A model generated the notes under the pieces. That model had not been told where the DNA came from and searched no databases. It saw only the letters and a list, made by a program, of their open reading frames with translations. Positions 46,540 to 55,912 of a DNA stretch of 64,000 nucleotides are shown here, one piece after another. Positions within the stretch are counted from its first letter, which is position 1. Each line of letters opens with the position of its first letter. The position numbers and the translations under genes are program-made. The stretch is from NCBI GenBank assembly GCA_017794925.1, contig CP051238.1:743702-807701 (forward strand), in the 5' to 3' direction. Source of the stretch: Aestuariibacter sp. GTDB taxonomy: Bacteria > Pseudomonadota > Gammaproteobacteria > Enterobacterales > Alteromonadaceae.

Positions 46540-48281
46540 AACTCTGGCCCTAGGGTAAAGTGGAAGCGCCAGGTGTTTTCAAATTCGTTGTGTCCGCGGG
46601 CCAGATAAAATCGCACGGGGCCAATTAACGTTATCCAGTGAGCACCAATGCCGTAGCCTGTAGCCAGCGGTTCGGAAAAATCGTTAGTAGCAGTACCCAC
46701 GTCGGCAAATACTGCGGCACGCCATGAATCGGTAATGGGATAAGCATATTCGGCACTGCCGGTTGCCAGGTATTGACCACCAGTGAGCACCCGTTTGCCT
46801 TCGTCATTTAGTACGGAGGGGGCGATTTCCTGATAGCTAAAGCCACGAATGCTTTGGTCACCACCGGTAAAAAAGCGCAGGCTCGACGGCACGCGGTCGA
46901 AATCTTCAGTTTCGATGGCCCCCGCTTCTGCACGCAAGAATATCCGGTGGGTGTCATTAAATGTGGCAATGTATTTGGCTTTAGCCGTTACTTTTAATAG
47001 TGAGATATCACTGCCTGCATTTTCGTGTCCGCCTTGCACCGCGACCACGAAGAATTTTCCCTGATTAATTGTCAGTGCGTTGTCAGATTCGCTGTAGCCA
47101 AGGGAATATCCTGGCATTAGCAAACTGATCGTTTGCGGGTCGCTAATGCCCTGGGTAAACATCTCCCGTTCATACGTTAATGACACACTGCGTTGCCAGG
47201 GAGAATCCGCTTCCTTCCAGAAACGGTGGCCAGAGATACTGAGCTTTTCACTCTTGGTGTCGCTGGTGGTATTGTCTTCAAACTCATAGCTGGTTTTAAT
47301 GCTGGCATAATCGTTATTCACGTCTTCTAACGGAATACGGTAGTCCAGACTGGCCGCCTGTTCAGGCTTCGACAAATACACTTCGCCGGTAATAGAATGC
47401 CCGCGTGAATTGACCCATGGACGTTCCCATCTTCCACGGACGCGGGGACCAGTATCAGAACTGGCGCCGCCACCCACGTTAAAAATATCCCGGGGTAAAT
47501 GGGACAGCGTAATTTCAATAGGCACATTTGCCCCTTCGGCCTGACTCACCAGGGGGCGGGCGATTGCGCGCTGAAAATAGCCAGTTTCGTTCAGGCGACG
47601 GTTAAACGTTGTCAGTTTTGCGGCGCTGTATGCTTCGCCGGTTTTGAACGGCTGCAAACGGCCAATAATGGCTTTTGCCCGATCGTCACCGAGTAGTCTG
47701 ACTTCGCCAAATGCATACTGACGACCACTTTGTGCGATTAGCAGCACGTTTGCTTCATTTTCTTCGCGTACTAAATCGAGACGGGTCGCTTGCCAGTAGA
47801 AATCAAAGTAACCGTTCGATAACGCATAATTAAACATGTTCGACTTGAACTGCTCGTACGTTGGCTGGTGCAGCACATCGCCCTTTTTGATAGACAGCGC
47901 ATTAAATCGCTCTCTGAAAGCCGGGTCATCCCTGCCCTCACCAATGATTTCGCGGTTAACATTGGCAATGATGAGCGGTTCACCCAATGCGACATCAATA
48001 ATGACTTCTTCCTTTTCGACGTTTACCGTGACGTCAGCGTTGTAGTAGCCGAATGGCTGAAGTGCCGTATTGACCGCCTTTACAATGCGCTCTTGTGTTG
48101 CCTCGTCTGGCACTGAGCCGGTAAAGGAGATGTTTGCCAGATATAAACCAATGTTTTTCTTTAGTTCACTTTTACCGACGCCGGTGAGTTCGTAATCCAG
48201 AGAAGTGGCTGCTTGCAGCGCAGGTGCTGTAGCTGTAATAAGAAATGTGCTCAGAGCGATAATTAAAGTGCGAAGCGACAT
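46536..48281 (-). CDS. tamA: translocation and assembly module outer-membrane subunit TamA
   Basis: 581 residues. Signal peptide ending ALQAATS, three POTRA domains (about 30-265), then an Omp85/BamA-type 16-strand barrel. The barrel includes the conserved loop-6 motif RFFTGGDQSIRGFSYQEIAP (RGF) and the last strand WRFHFTLGPEL. The operon order tamA-tamB, with a four-base overlap, is the canonical one. Confidence 0.94.
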   Translation of the reverse strand: MSLRTLIIALSTFLITATAPALQAATSLDYELTGVGKSELKKNIGLYLANISFTGSVPDEATQERIVKAVNTALQPFGYYNADVTVNVEKEEVIIDVALGEPLIIANVNREIIGEGRDDPAFRERFNALSIKKGDVLHQPTYEQFKSNMFNYALSNGYFDFYWQATRLDLVREENEANVLLIAQSGRQYAFGEVRLLGDDRAKAIIGRLQPFKTGEAYSAAKLTTFNRRLNETGYFQRAIARPLVSQAEGANVPIEITLSHLPRDIFNVGGGASSDTGPRVRGRWERPWVNSRGHSITGEVYLSKPEQAASLDYRIPLEDVNNDYASIKTSYEFEDNTTSDTKSEKLSISGHRFWKEADSPWQRSVSLTYEREMFTQGISDPQTISLLMPGYSLGYSESDNALTINQGKFFVVAVQGGHENAGSDISLLKVTAKAKYIATFNDTHRIFLRAEAGAIETEDFDRVPSSLRFFTGGDQSIRGFSYQEIAPSVLNDEGKRVLTGGQYLATGSAEYAYPITDSWRAAVFADVGTATNDFSEPLATGYGIGAHWITLIGPVRFYLARGHNEFENTWRFHFTLGPEL

Positions 48282-48358
48282 AGGATGACGTGTTGTTCCT
48301 TACACCGGATACAAGAGGATAAGGGTCGAGCACTTTTGTGCAAACCAAAATCGAAGTT

Positions 48359-48382
48359 TACCGTTTACGGTAGCATTGCTAC
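48359..48382. promoter_or_regulatory. two overlapping inverted repeats upstream of S9 peptidase
   Basis: TACCGT-TT-ACGGTA (48359-48372) and GTAGCA-T-TGCTAC (48370-48382) share bases, so only one stem can form at a time. They lie about 140 bases upstream of the peptidase start in the divergent spacer with tamA. Confidence 0.4.
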
Positions 48383-48523
48383 AGTCTTTTCGTTGAAACG
48401 TGGCGAATTTACGACACAGCGTGTAATTAGTACACAGCTTCTGAACACTGATTTGATTGCCTCGTTTGTCGGTATTCTTTATATTACTCGCCATAATATC
48501 CTATAAATACAAGGAAAGTTGCC

Positions 48524-50470
48524 ATGATGCGCTTTAAACAAGGCGTGGTTATGCTGTGTTTTTGCATACTCACTGCCATTCCTGCTTCGGTTGTCCATGC
48601 TAATGACGAAGCAAAATTAACGCCAATCGAGGCGTTTAGCCGATTACCTCAGTTTTATTCCGTTGCTTTGTCGCCAGGCGGCAATCGCATTGCAATGGAG
48701 CGAAATTCCCAGAGTGAAGATTTAGCGGCACTAATGACGCTGGATATGGAAACTGGCAAAGTCTACTACCTGCTACGCGCTGACAACAAAAAAGTAAAAA
48801 TTAACTGGTATCGCTGGGCGAATGATGAAGATCTGCTGGTTAGCGCGAAGTATGAAATTTCGGAAGCGGGCACCAAGTATTTTAAAACCCGTTTGTATGT
48901 TATGAAATACGACGAACAGGGGTCTGATCCTGAGCAAGTCATCGACTGGCGTCACATTAAGCGGTATCAGGAAAACTCCAAACGCGCACCCCAGTTTCAG
49001 GATGAAATCATCGACATGTTGCCCGATGATCCTGACCATATCCTGATGGCCATTGATATTGCCCGTCCGCTTGAGCCATCGGTCTTTAAGGTCAATATTA
49101 AGAATCAAAAAATCAGCCGGCTGGAAAAAGGCAAACGCCGTATTCGTGACTGGGTGACCGATCGTCAGGGCAATTTGCGTATTGGTATCACGCTAAACTA
49201 CGAAACTGGCGACCGCGATATCCTGTTACTCAACAAGGATGATGAATACGAAAAGCTGTTTTCGTTTAATGTATCCAATGACAAACCTGTCAGCATTGCG
49301 GGTTTTGCTGCCGATCCCAATATTTTGTATTTCAAAAAGTACCTGGGTGATTACCGCGCACTCTACAAAATGGACCTCACCACCCGTGAAGAGACACTGG
49401 TACTGGCTGACGATGAATACGATGTGGATGGCAGCTTAATCTATTCACCCGTTACCAATGATGCTATTGGTGTACGCCACCGCGGGCGTCACTACTGGGA
49501 CCCGCGCTATGACGCATTACAGAAGGGTCTGGATGACCTGTTAAAAGACAGCAGAAACTCGCTGGTGGGCTTTAGCAGCAATGAAGATGTGTATCTGCTG
49601 TACTCTGAAAGTGATACTCAGCCAGGTCGTTATTATGTTGGCAATCAGAAGGAAGTCACATTGAGCTTCCTGTTTGATCAGTATCCCGATATTAAGCCTG
49701 ATTCTGTGAGTCCTCATAAGCGTGTAGACATTACCATGCGCGACAAAGAACAAATTGAAGGGTATCTGTCATTACCGAAAACCGGAGAAGGCCCTTACCC
49801 AACAATTATCTTCCCGCATGGCGGACCGGGTAGCCGAAGCTTCGCTGGCTTTGACTATTGGACGGCGTATTTCAACAGCCGTGGTTACGCCGTTATGCGC
49901 CCGAACTTCCGAGGATCTACGGGGTATGGTTATTCGTTTAGCGAAGCCCAGATGCAGAGCTGGGGGATGGCCATGCAGGACGATATCGCTGACGCGACAC
50001 AGTGGATGATTGATCAGGGTTACACCGACAAATCCAAAGTCTGCATTGTGGGTGCAAGTTACGGTGGTTTCGCAGCGTTAGCCGCGACGGTTAAGAGCCC
50101 GGAAATGTACACTTGCGCAGTGAGCTTTGCCGGGGTCAGTGATTTGGATAGGTTAGTATTTCGCGCCCGCGCCTTTGTGAACAAGAAGTTTGTGAAAGAG
50201 CAAATAGGTGAAGACCGGGATGATCGTGAACGTCGCTCGCCGATTAACTTTGTTGAGAATATTAAAACACCGATTTTATTGATCCACGGTGAAGAAGACC
50301 GCGTTGTGCACGTAGAGCAAAGCCGCAACATGGCAGAAGAGCTTGAAGATCACGATAAGGTCTTCGAGTATGTGGAATTACCTTATGGTAATCACCATTT
50401 GGCCATCCAATCGAATCGGATGAAAACCTTCGAGGCGATGGATAAATTCCTGAGTAAGTACCTTCAGTAA
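48524..50470 (+). CDS. S9-family prolyl oligopeptidase/acylaminoacyl-peptidase type
   Basis: 648 residues with a signal peptide ending VVHA-ND. An N-terminal seven-bladed propeller (about 30-390) is followed by an alpha/beta hydrolase domain. The nucleophile is in IVGASYGGFAAL, the Asp in IHGEEDRVVHVEQ and the His in GNHHLAIQS. FPHGGPGSRSFAGFDYW is the oxyanion region. The secreted, single-copy type is common in Alteromonadaceae. It degrades short peptides, with specificity unknown. Confidence 0.94.
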   Translation: MMRFKQGVVMLCFCILTAIPASVVHANDEAKLTPIEAFSRLPQFYSVALSPGGNRIAMERNSQSEDLAALMTLDMETGKVYYLLRADNKKVKINWYRWANDEDLLVSAKYEISEAGTKYFKTRLYVMKYDEQGSDPEQVIDWRHIKRYQENSKRAPQFQDEIIDMLPDDPDHILMAIDIARPLEPSVFKVNIKNQKISRLEKGKRRIRDWVTDRQGNLRIGITLNYETGDRDILLLNKDDEYEKLFSFNVSNDKPVSIAGFAADPNILYFKKYLGDYRALYKMDLTTREETLVLADDEYDVDGSLIYSPVTNDAIGVRHRGRHYWDPRYDALQKGLDDLLKDSRNSLVGFSSNEDVYLLYSESDTQPGRYYVGNQKEVTLSFLFDQYPDIKPDSVSPHKRVDITMRDKEQIEGYLSLPKTGEGPYPTIIFPHGGPGSRSFAGFDYWTAYFNSRGYAVMRPNFRGSTGYGYSFSEAQMQSWGMAMQDDIADATQWMIDQGYTDKSKVCIVGASYGGFAALAATVKSPEMYTCAVSFAGVSDLDRLVFRARAFVNKKFVKEQIGEDRDDRERRSPINFVENIKTPILLIHGEEDRVVHVEQSRNMAEELEDHDKVFEYVELPYGNHHLAIQSNRMKTFEAMDKFLSKYLQ

Positions 50471-50481
50471 AAACAGCGTTG

Positions 50482-50506
50482 CAGGCGTTGATCTGGATCA
50501 GCGCCT
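50482..50506 (+). terminator. hairpin after S9 peptidase
   Basis: Stem CAGGCGTTGAT / ATCAGCGCCTG with one wobble pair and a tight loop, 12 bases after the stop. The following T-run is short, so termination may be partial. Confidence 0.45.
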
Positions 50507-50573
50507 GTGCCTTTAACACCAGAGAACCAGCAGGTTTGGGCGTACACTAAGATCATCAACAGGAGATCTTATC

Positions 50574-51530
50574 GTGACAGACAGCCAAACCACACCCTCA
50601 ACCAACCCGCAATCGCAACCTGCTAAATCCGTCGTGACGGAAGTGCCGCCCGTTCACCATAATATTGGTGAGATGCGCCATGACGAGCAATATATTGCCG
50701 AATCATTCCGCTCGGGTGAATATCCGTATAAGCGCAAGGTGACCCGTCAGTTCTACGAACAGCACAAACACCAGTTACAGGTGGAGTTGTTAAAAGTGCA
50801 AAAATGGGTAAAAGACACGGGTGAGCGCGTCGTAATGATCTTCGAAGGGCGTGACGCGGCCGGTAAGGGAGGCACGATTAAGCGGTTTATGGAGCATCTT
50901 AATCCTCGTGGTGCCCGGGTGGTTGCATTGGAAAAACCGTCTGATGAAGAAAAAGGACAGTGGTATTTCCAGCGTTATATTAAGCACCTGCCAACAGCTG
51001 GCGAAATCGTGCTGTTTGACCGTTCGTGGTACAACCGTGCCGGCGTAGAACGCGTGATGGGATTCTGTGAGCCCAACGAATACCTGGAGTTCATGCGTCA
51101 AACACCAGAGCTGGAACGCATGCTGGTGAACAGTGGCATTCGCGTATTCAAGTTCTGGTTCTCGGTAACCCAGGAAGAGCAAACCCGACGGTTTAAGCGT
51201 CGTGAAACAGATCCGCTGAAACAGTGGAAGCTCAGCCCCATTGATAAGCTGGCCCAGCAAAAGTGGGACGATTATACCGAAGCAAAAGAAGCCATGTTCT
51301 TCTACACCGACACGGCTGATGCGCCCTGGGTCGTAATCAAATCTGACGATAAAAAACGAGCCCGTTTGAATTGCATGCAGTATTTCCTGCACGAACTGCC
51401 CTACCCGAACAAGGACAAGCATATTGCCAAAGCGCCAGATCCACTGATTGTGGGCAGAGCTGCGACCGTTATCGAGCGGGACAATCACATACTGGGTAAA
51501 ACACTTCATCCTGAGCAGCAAAAAGCCTGA
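50574..51530 (+). CDS. ppk2: polyphosphate kinase 2
   Basis: 318 residues with a single PPK2 domain. Walker-A-like FEGRDAAGKGGTIKRF, lid region RGARVVALEKPSDEEKGQWY and Walker-B-like VLFDRSWYNRAGVERVMGF are intact. It uses polyphosphate to phosphorylate nucleotides, usually GDP or ADP. It starts at GTG 50574 with GGAGATCTTATC upstream. An N-terminal extension of about 40 residues (Pro/Thr-rich) is poorly conserved. The long opposite-strand reading frame over it is a shadow. Confidence 0.94.
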   Translation: MTDSQTTPSTNPQSQPAKSVVTEVPPVHHNIGEMRHDEQYIAESFRSGEYPYKRKVTRQFYEQHKHQLQVELLKVQKWVKDTGERVVMIFEGRDAAGKGGTIKRFMEHLNPRGARVVALEKPSDEEKGQWYFQRYIKHLPTAGEIVLFDRSWYNRAGVERVMGFCEPNEYLEFMRQTPELERMLVNSGIRVFKFWFSVTQEEQTRRFKRRETDPLKQWKLSPIDKLAQQKWDDYTEAKEAMFFYTDTADAPWVVIKSDDKKRARLNCMQYFLHELPYPNKDKHIAKAPDPLIVGRAATVIERDNHILGKTLHPEQQKA

Positions 51531-51560
51531 CATCCCCGCAACGTAGTGCCATAGTGGTAT

Positions 51561-51592
51561 GTAAAAGTGTCTGTGTGAGCAGACACTTTTAC
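51561..51592 (+). terminator. strong terminator after ppk2
   Basis: A 13-base perfect stem, GTAAAAGTGTCTG / CAGACACTTTTAC, with a six-base loop, 31 bases past the stop. Confidence 0.82.
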
Positions 51593-51782
51593 CTTTGCCA
51601 TTCTTTTTTATTTACAAATACAAACGCTAAGCTATTGTTAATAAATGCTAATTAATGTTGGCAAGCTTTTCGCTATACACTTTGTAAGATCGATTCATGC
51701 AAAGCATGACTCACCCGGTACCGGTTAGCCAAGAAGGCTGAATGAAGGGGGTTGTGGTGTAGAAAGCGAAAGGAGAAAGCCA

Positions 51783-51950
51783 ATGTTGTTTATTTTATTA
51801 TTTGTGACCGTCGCTATCGGTGTAGCGGTAAAACGCCTGGGCGTGTCAAACAGCATGCAGGGCTTAGGTAAGATGGTTTTGCTTACCAGTATTTATCTGG
51901 TATTTGTATATAAAGTGGTTATTGGGTTAGTTACGCGCAGGTTTCACTGA
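51783..51950 (+). CDS. 55-residue single-helix membrane protein
   Basis: Not recognised. The very strong ribosome site AAAGGAGAAAGCCA is seven bases before the ATG. The product is 55 residues: an N-terminal hydrophobic segment (MLFILLFVTVAIGVAVK), a short polar loop (RLGVSNSMQGLGKM) and a second hydrophobic segment (VLLTSIYLVFVYKVVIGLV), ending RRFH. It is a probable inner-membrane small protein, too short to be reported by most gene finders. It lies just upstream of the Ala/Glu-rich lipoprotein. Confidence 0.6.
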   Translation: MLFILLFVTVAIGVAVKRLGVSNSMQGLGKMVLLTSIYLVFVYKVVIGLVTRRFH

Positions 51951-51987
51951 TTAGCCGCATAGAAAAGTTGCACTTAGGGAGACACAC

Positions 51988-52290
51988 ATGACACATGTAA
52001 AACAAGCATTCACACTGATTTTGGTAGGTCTTTTTACCTTTACGCTGGCAGCCTGTAGCGATGACAGTGCCGAACAAACAGAAGACAAGCTTAATAGCTT
52101 TAAAGAAAACGCGACTAAAGCATTAAATGATGCAAAAGAGGCCGCGGCCGACGCCACGGATAAGGCAAAGGAAATGGCCGAAGATGCGGCTGATAAAGCA
52201 GAAGAGCTTGCCGAAGATACGGCAGATGCTATTGAAGATACCTGCGAAAAAACCAAAGAGAAGCTGGATATGGAAGATAAGGACTGCTAG
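51988..52290 (+). CDS. small coiled-coil lipoprotein, unknown
   Basis: 100 residues. Signal peptide with lipobox LAAC (Cys about residue 23). The mature part is an almost uninterrupted amphipathic helix with Lys-Ala-Glu-type heptads (ATKALNDAKEAAADATDKAKEMAEDAADKAEELAE), resembling Lpp or YtxH-like spacer proteins. It ends in Cys (KDC), preceded by another Cys. Outer-membrane attached helical lipoprotein, unknown function. An AGGGAGACACAC ribosome site supports the ATG. Confidence 0.72.
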   Translation: MTHVKQAFTLILVGLFTFTLAACSDDSAEQTEDKLNSFKENATKALNDAKEAAADATDKAKEMAEDAADKAEELAEDTADAIEDTCEKTKEKLDMEDKDC

Positions 52291-52312
52291 TCAATCTATC
52301 CGTTTTCAGAGC

Positions 52313-52338
52313 GGCAAAGGATGTCAGTATCCTTTGCC
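52313..52338. terminator. hairpin between lipoprotein and GH43 genes
   Basis: Ten-base stem GGCAAAGGAT / ATCCTTTGCC with a six-base loop, in the 64-base convergent gap. No clear T-run, so a weak bidirectional terminator. Confidence 0.45.
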
Positions 52339-52354
52339 TGATCTGTTCACAACA

Positions 52355-53977
52355 TCATTCTTTCGGCACGTATTCAAACCATAAATAGCTGGCATCGGCA
52401 GTCGATGCTTTTCCATTCCCTGTGGCATAAGGGCCAACGTAAGTGCCGGTAAAGCCGCCAATGGTTTCAGAGCTTAGGTAACGCGCACTGACACTGTCGA
52501 TGATCGTTGCCTTTCCCTGTTGTTCGAATCCAAAGTGGTATTCGCTACCCGCTCCCTCTACGGTCAGAATCACAGGGCCATGTGCTAACGCATATTTTTG
52601 CGAGGTATAGCGAATCTCGCCAAACTTAAATGCAGCCTGGACATAGCGTTCACCCTTTTCCATGCCAATCATCACGTCGAAATGGGTGCCGTTATTGAGC
52701 AGAGTGAGTCCGGCTTTTTCATTACTGGCTGTTGGAGTGAAATTCAGTGCTGTGCTGGCCTTAAAGTGGGTATGTTGAAGCCGGCGACCTACAAAACTAA
52801 TGCCTTTTTGATGAGGGCTGCCCAGTGAATGTGCTGAACCGGTGAGTACCAGCGACTTGTTACGTTGGTCAATTGCCACCGTGGCAGGTGGAGGCGACTG
52901 AACGTAGTTCCACTCCAGCCCTAGTGGTTTGTCAAAAGTAGTGCGCTCCGGTGTGGGCGCAACAGGCGATAGTGGCAAGGTGGGCACGCGCATTAACGGC
53001 GTGATGGTGCCATTGCCATTGACTTGTGGCCAGCCAAATTCAGGCCAGCTAACGGGCGCCAGGCAGGTTTCCCGGCCCAGAGTGTGATGCACACCACCTT
53101 CAATTACACTGCGATAACCATGAAATACCATCCAATGACTGCCGTCGTCTGCCTGGATCATGTCGCCGTGGCCAAGGCCCTGAATCGGGTTTTGCTGACC
53201 GGCTCTGTTTACATGCGTCACAATCGGGTTGGCCGGATTGCTGTAATAGGGACCTTTAATATTGTGGCTGCGCGCAATGGTAATGGAGTGTGCTTCTTCA
53301 GTGCCGCCTTCTGCGGCCATTAAATAGTACCAACCGTCTTTTTTGTAAATGTGGGGTCCTTCTGCATAACGCCCGCCTTCGGTCGCCCACACCGGTCCGG
53401 TTTCGTTCAGAACGTTGCCAGTATCGATATCTATTTCATACAGGGTAAACGCGGAGTTAATGACGTAAACTTTGCCGTCATCGTCAAAAAATAAGTCCGG
53501 GTCAATGTGGGGTACATCAATCCAAATGGGATCTGACCACGGGCCCGCCGGGTCGTCCGCTTTCATAATAAAGTTCCAGCCGTAACCCACGTTAGTGGTA
53601 ACTATGTAAAACGTACCCTCGTGGTAGCGAAGGGTAACGGCGAAGATGTTCACGCCATCGGGTAACTGCTCAGGGCGGTCAATAACATGGCCAATTTGCT
53701 CCCAGTTAACCAGGTCTTTACTGCGGAACACCGGAATGCCCGGAAAGTACTCAAAGGTGCTGGAAACCAGATAATAGTACTCCCCCGCTTTGGTGATGCT
53801 CGGATCGGAATAAAAGCCGGGTAACACCGGGTTGGTATAGGTTACTAGCTTCGTAGTATCAATTGCCGCATTGAACGGCGTTGTAGCGGTTTGAGCTGCG
53901 TATAGATTCGAGGCTGCCAATAGCAACGTAAAGAATCCAACGCGATGAACAGCTCTGGTCAGTAATTGGGTGAGCAT
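52355..53977 (-). CDS. GH43 beta-xylosidase/arabinofuranosidase, secreted
   Basis: 540 residues. Signal peptide ending SNLYAAQ. Five-bladed GH43 propeller with NPVLPGFYSDPSI (catalytic Asp), DPDLFFDDDGKVYVINS (pKa-modulating Asp) and RYAEGPHIYKKDGWYYLMAAEGG (acid Glu). C-terminal lectin-like beta-xylosidase domain (about 340-540), with GLEWNYVQSPPP and the strand-rich ending YLWFEYVPKE. It cleaves xylose or arabinose side residues from plant or algal polysaccharides in the periplasm. No co-located transporter is present, so it seems a stand-alone enzyme. Confidence 0.93.
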   Translation of the reverse strand: MLTQLLTRAVHRVGFFTLLLAASNLYAAQTATTPFNAAIDTTKLVTYTNPVLPGFYSDPSITKAGEYYYLVSSTFEYFPGIPVFRSKDLVNWEQIGHVIDRPEQLPDGVNIFAVTLRYHEGTFYIVTTNVGYGWNFIMKADDPAGPWSDPIWIDVPHIDPDLFFDDDGKVYVINSAFTLYEIDIDTGNVLNETGPVWATEGGRYAEGPHIYKKDGWYYLMAAEGGTEEAHSITIARSHNIKGPYYSNPANPIVTHVNRAGQQNPIQGLGHGDMIQADDGSHWMVFHGYRSVIEGGVHHTLGRETCLAPVSWPEFGWPQVNGNGTITPLMRVPTLPLSPVAPTPERTTFDKPLGLEWNYVQSPPPATVAIDQRNKSLVLTGSAHSLGSPHQKGISFVGRRLQHTHFKASTALNFTPTASNEKAGLTLLNNGTHFDVMIGMEKGERYVQAAFKFGEIRYTSQKYALAHGPVILTVEGAGSEYHFGFEQQGKATIIDSVSARYLSSETIGGFTGTYVGPYATGNGKASTADASYLWFEYVPKE

Positions 53978-54290
53978 GGCAAGGGCTTTCCAGACTTAAG
54001 TAGGTAACAGGGTGTGTCAGACCGTACACGCTGGAAAGTAGCCTAACTATTACCAAAACGGTTTTTTGCGTTATTAAATCACTTACCTATTTGACTCGTT
54101 TATAGGGTAATAGACAGCGCTAATACCAAACAGGAATTGACAGCGTTTTTTGACGGATTTAATCGGTAAGTCCACGTATACCTGACCCGCTGACACGAAT
54201 ATAGGGTATACTGTACGGCTCGGTGATTTCTGCCGAGCGACTGCCAGTGAGCAGCGATTACTCACTGATAACGACAAGATTATAGAGAAT
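53978..54290. other. divergent spacer between GH43 and efflux genes
   Basis: No gene is visible in 313 bases. An AAAAC-G-GTTTT palindrome lies at 54055-54065, near the GH43 side. Two stem-loops (GCTCGG/CCGAGC at 54218-54238 and CAGTGAG/CTCACTG at 54245-54267) lie just before the efflux start, after a TATACT hexamer (54207-54212). Confidence 0.5.
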
Positions 54291-55520
54291 ATGACCCAGT
54301 CCACTGTAAATGCTAAGCCCGTACTAGGGATGGCCGAATTTGTAATGCTAATGGCGTTTATGACATCGCTGGTGGCGTTGAGCATTGATGCCATGTTGCC
54401 GGCGCTGGATGTTATTGGGCATCACCTTGGCGCGAAAGACATTCACGAAAGTCACCTGATTGTCTCGCTGTTTTTTGGTGGTATGGCATTCGGGCAGTTG
54501 TTCTTTGGTCCTTACTGCGATGCCCGCGGACGTCGAGAAGCCATTATGCTTGGGCTGGCCATCTTCATTATCGGTACGCTGGTTTGTATGATTGCCAACG
54601 ATATGACCACTATGTTGATTGGGCGTCTTATTCAGGCATTTGGTGTATCGGGGCCGCGTATTGCATCGATGGCGGTGATTCGCGATCAGTTCGCCGGTGA
54701 AGCCATGGCACGGGTCATGTCGTTCATCATGATGGTGTTTATATTGGTGCCTATGATTGCGCCTATGGTCGGCCAGTGGGTTATTAGCATTGCTTCCTGG
54801 ACACACATTTTCACGTTATTCCTGGTCGTGTCCAGTGGTGTTGGCTTGTGGTACTTTATTCGTCAGCCTGAAACCCTGCCAGTGGAAGACCGGGTGCCAT
54901 TTACCTGGGGTCAGTTCTTTCGTTCGTCAAAATTCATTCTTACGCACCGGGATGTGATTGGCCCAACGGTGGCTATGGGATGTGTGTTTGGTGCGTTTTT
55001 ATCTTACATCAGCGCTTCGCAAACCATCTTTGTGGGGTTTTATGATGTAGGTGATATGTTTGCCTATGTATTCGCATTTCTGGCTTTCTCTATAGGCCTG
55101 GCGTCTTACATGAACAGCCGGATCGTGATGCGTTGGGGCATGAAGAAGGTTACCAGTATGGCGTTGTACGGTGTGCTTATATTCTCTGCTGTGCTGGTGG
55201 TTGAAATGGTGATTTTTGCGGGGTTACCGCCATTACCACTGGCCCTGATCACTCTGTTTATCGGCTTTTTCTTCGTTGGACTGTTGTTTGGTAATTTGAA
55301 TGCGATTGCCATGCAACCCCTCGGGAAACTAGCAGGCATTGGCGCGGCGATTATCGGCTCACTGTCGAGCATTATTTCAGTGCCGGTTGCCATGGGTATA
55401 GACGCCTTCTTAACAGACAACCTGTACCCAATCGCGATAGGTTTTCTGATATTTTTCTTGTTGGCTAAACTGGTCATATCCCCAACGTTAAAAGCAGAAC
55501 CTACGCCTGCAGATGATTAA
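54291..55520 (+). CDS. Bcr/CflA-type MFS multidrug efflux protein
   Basis: 409 residues, 12 membrane helices. The Bcr/CflA signature SIDAMLPALDVIGHHLGA, the loop GPYCDARGRREAIMLGLAIF (motif A) and the helix LIQAFGVSGPRIASMAVIRDQF with GP (motif C) are present. It exports drugs or metabolites such as bicyclomycin, sulfonamides or L-cysteine in other bacteria; the substrate here is unknown. It is preceded by two stem-loops in a long leader. Single-gene transcript. Confidence 0.9.
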   Translation: MTQSTVNAKPVLGMAEFVMLMAFMTSLVALSIDAMLPALDVIGHHLGAKDIHESHLIVSLFFGGMAFGQLFFGPYCDARGRREAIMLGLAIFIIGTLVCMIANDMTTMLIGRLIQAFGVSGPRIASMAVIRDQFAGEAMARVMSFIMMVFILVPMIAPMVGQWVISIASWTHIFTLFLVVSSGVGLWYFIRQPETLPVEDRVPFTWGQFFRSSKFILTHRDVIGPTVAMGCVFGAFLSYISASQTIFVGFYDVGDMFAYVFAFLAFSIGLASYMNSRIVMRWGMKKVTSMALYGVLIFSAVLVVEMVIFAGLPPLPLALITLFIGFFFVGLLFGNLNAIAMQPLGKLAGIGAAIIGSLSSIISVPVAMGIDAFLTDNLYPIAIGFLIFFLLAKLVISPTLKAEPTPADD

Positions 55521-55573
55521 GAATATGGATAACGGCCCTATGTGAGGATTTCCTCATAAGGCCAGATAACCTG

Positions 55574-55912
55574 TTACTTCACCCTGGCCAGACGGACCTG
55601 GGCCCGGGGTCGTTGGTTTTCAACAATTTCCACAATACGGCTTTGGCGTTCTCCGTTGCGAAGTTTATCGTACTGAATCTGTTTCATTTCCAACTGCCGG
55701 GCAAATTCATAAAAGGCCATGCAGTCCTCTCTACTCAGTTCATTGTGCTGACGCGTTAGCTGAGTGTCTATATACAGGTTGTCACCATTTGCAGTAAGTG
55801 TGGATACTGCGTCATAGGGCTGCCCATATTGTTCGACCCGCAGTGCCCGTACCATTTTAACTTCGAAAATCCAGTCCCCCACTTGAGTGAACCGGGTTAT
55901 GCCTGACTGCAT
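55574..55912 (-). CDS. 112-residue protein of unknown function
   Basis: Not recognised. Soluble, no signal peptide. The N-terminal part (MQSGITRFTQVGDWIFEVKMV) is strand-like. The C-terminal helix (MAFYEFARQLEMKQIQYDKLRNGERQ) and the basic tail RAQVRLARVK suggest nucleic-acid or phosphate binding, but no function is inferred. AGGAGTTACAC precedes the ATG. A CGCTGCTT/AAGCAGCG stem-loop lies 23 bases upstream of the start. Confidence 0.6.
   Translation of the reverse strand: MQSGITRFTQVGDWIFEVKMVRALRVEQYGQPYDAVSTLTANGDNLYIDTQLTRQHNELSREDCMAFYEFARQLEMKQIQYDKLRNGERQSRIVEIVENQRPRAQVRLARVK

Noticed and set aside
50790..51533. 247-residue reading frame on the minus strand across ppk2
   Set aside because: It is fully antisense to a clear PPK2 gene with intact Walker motifs; the frame has Cys/Phe-rich shadow composition and no ribosome site.
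54055..54065. AAAAC-G-GTTTT palindrome as a GH43 sugar operator
   Set aside because: Single short copy, different from the AGAAAGCGCTTTCT family, and no regulator gene adjacent.
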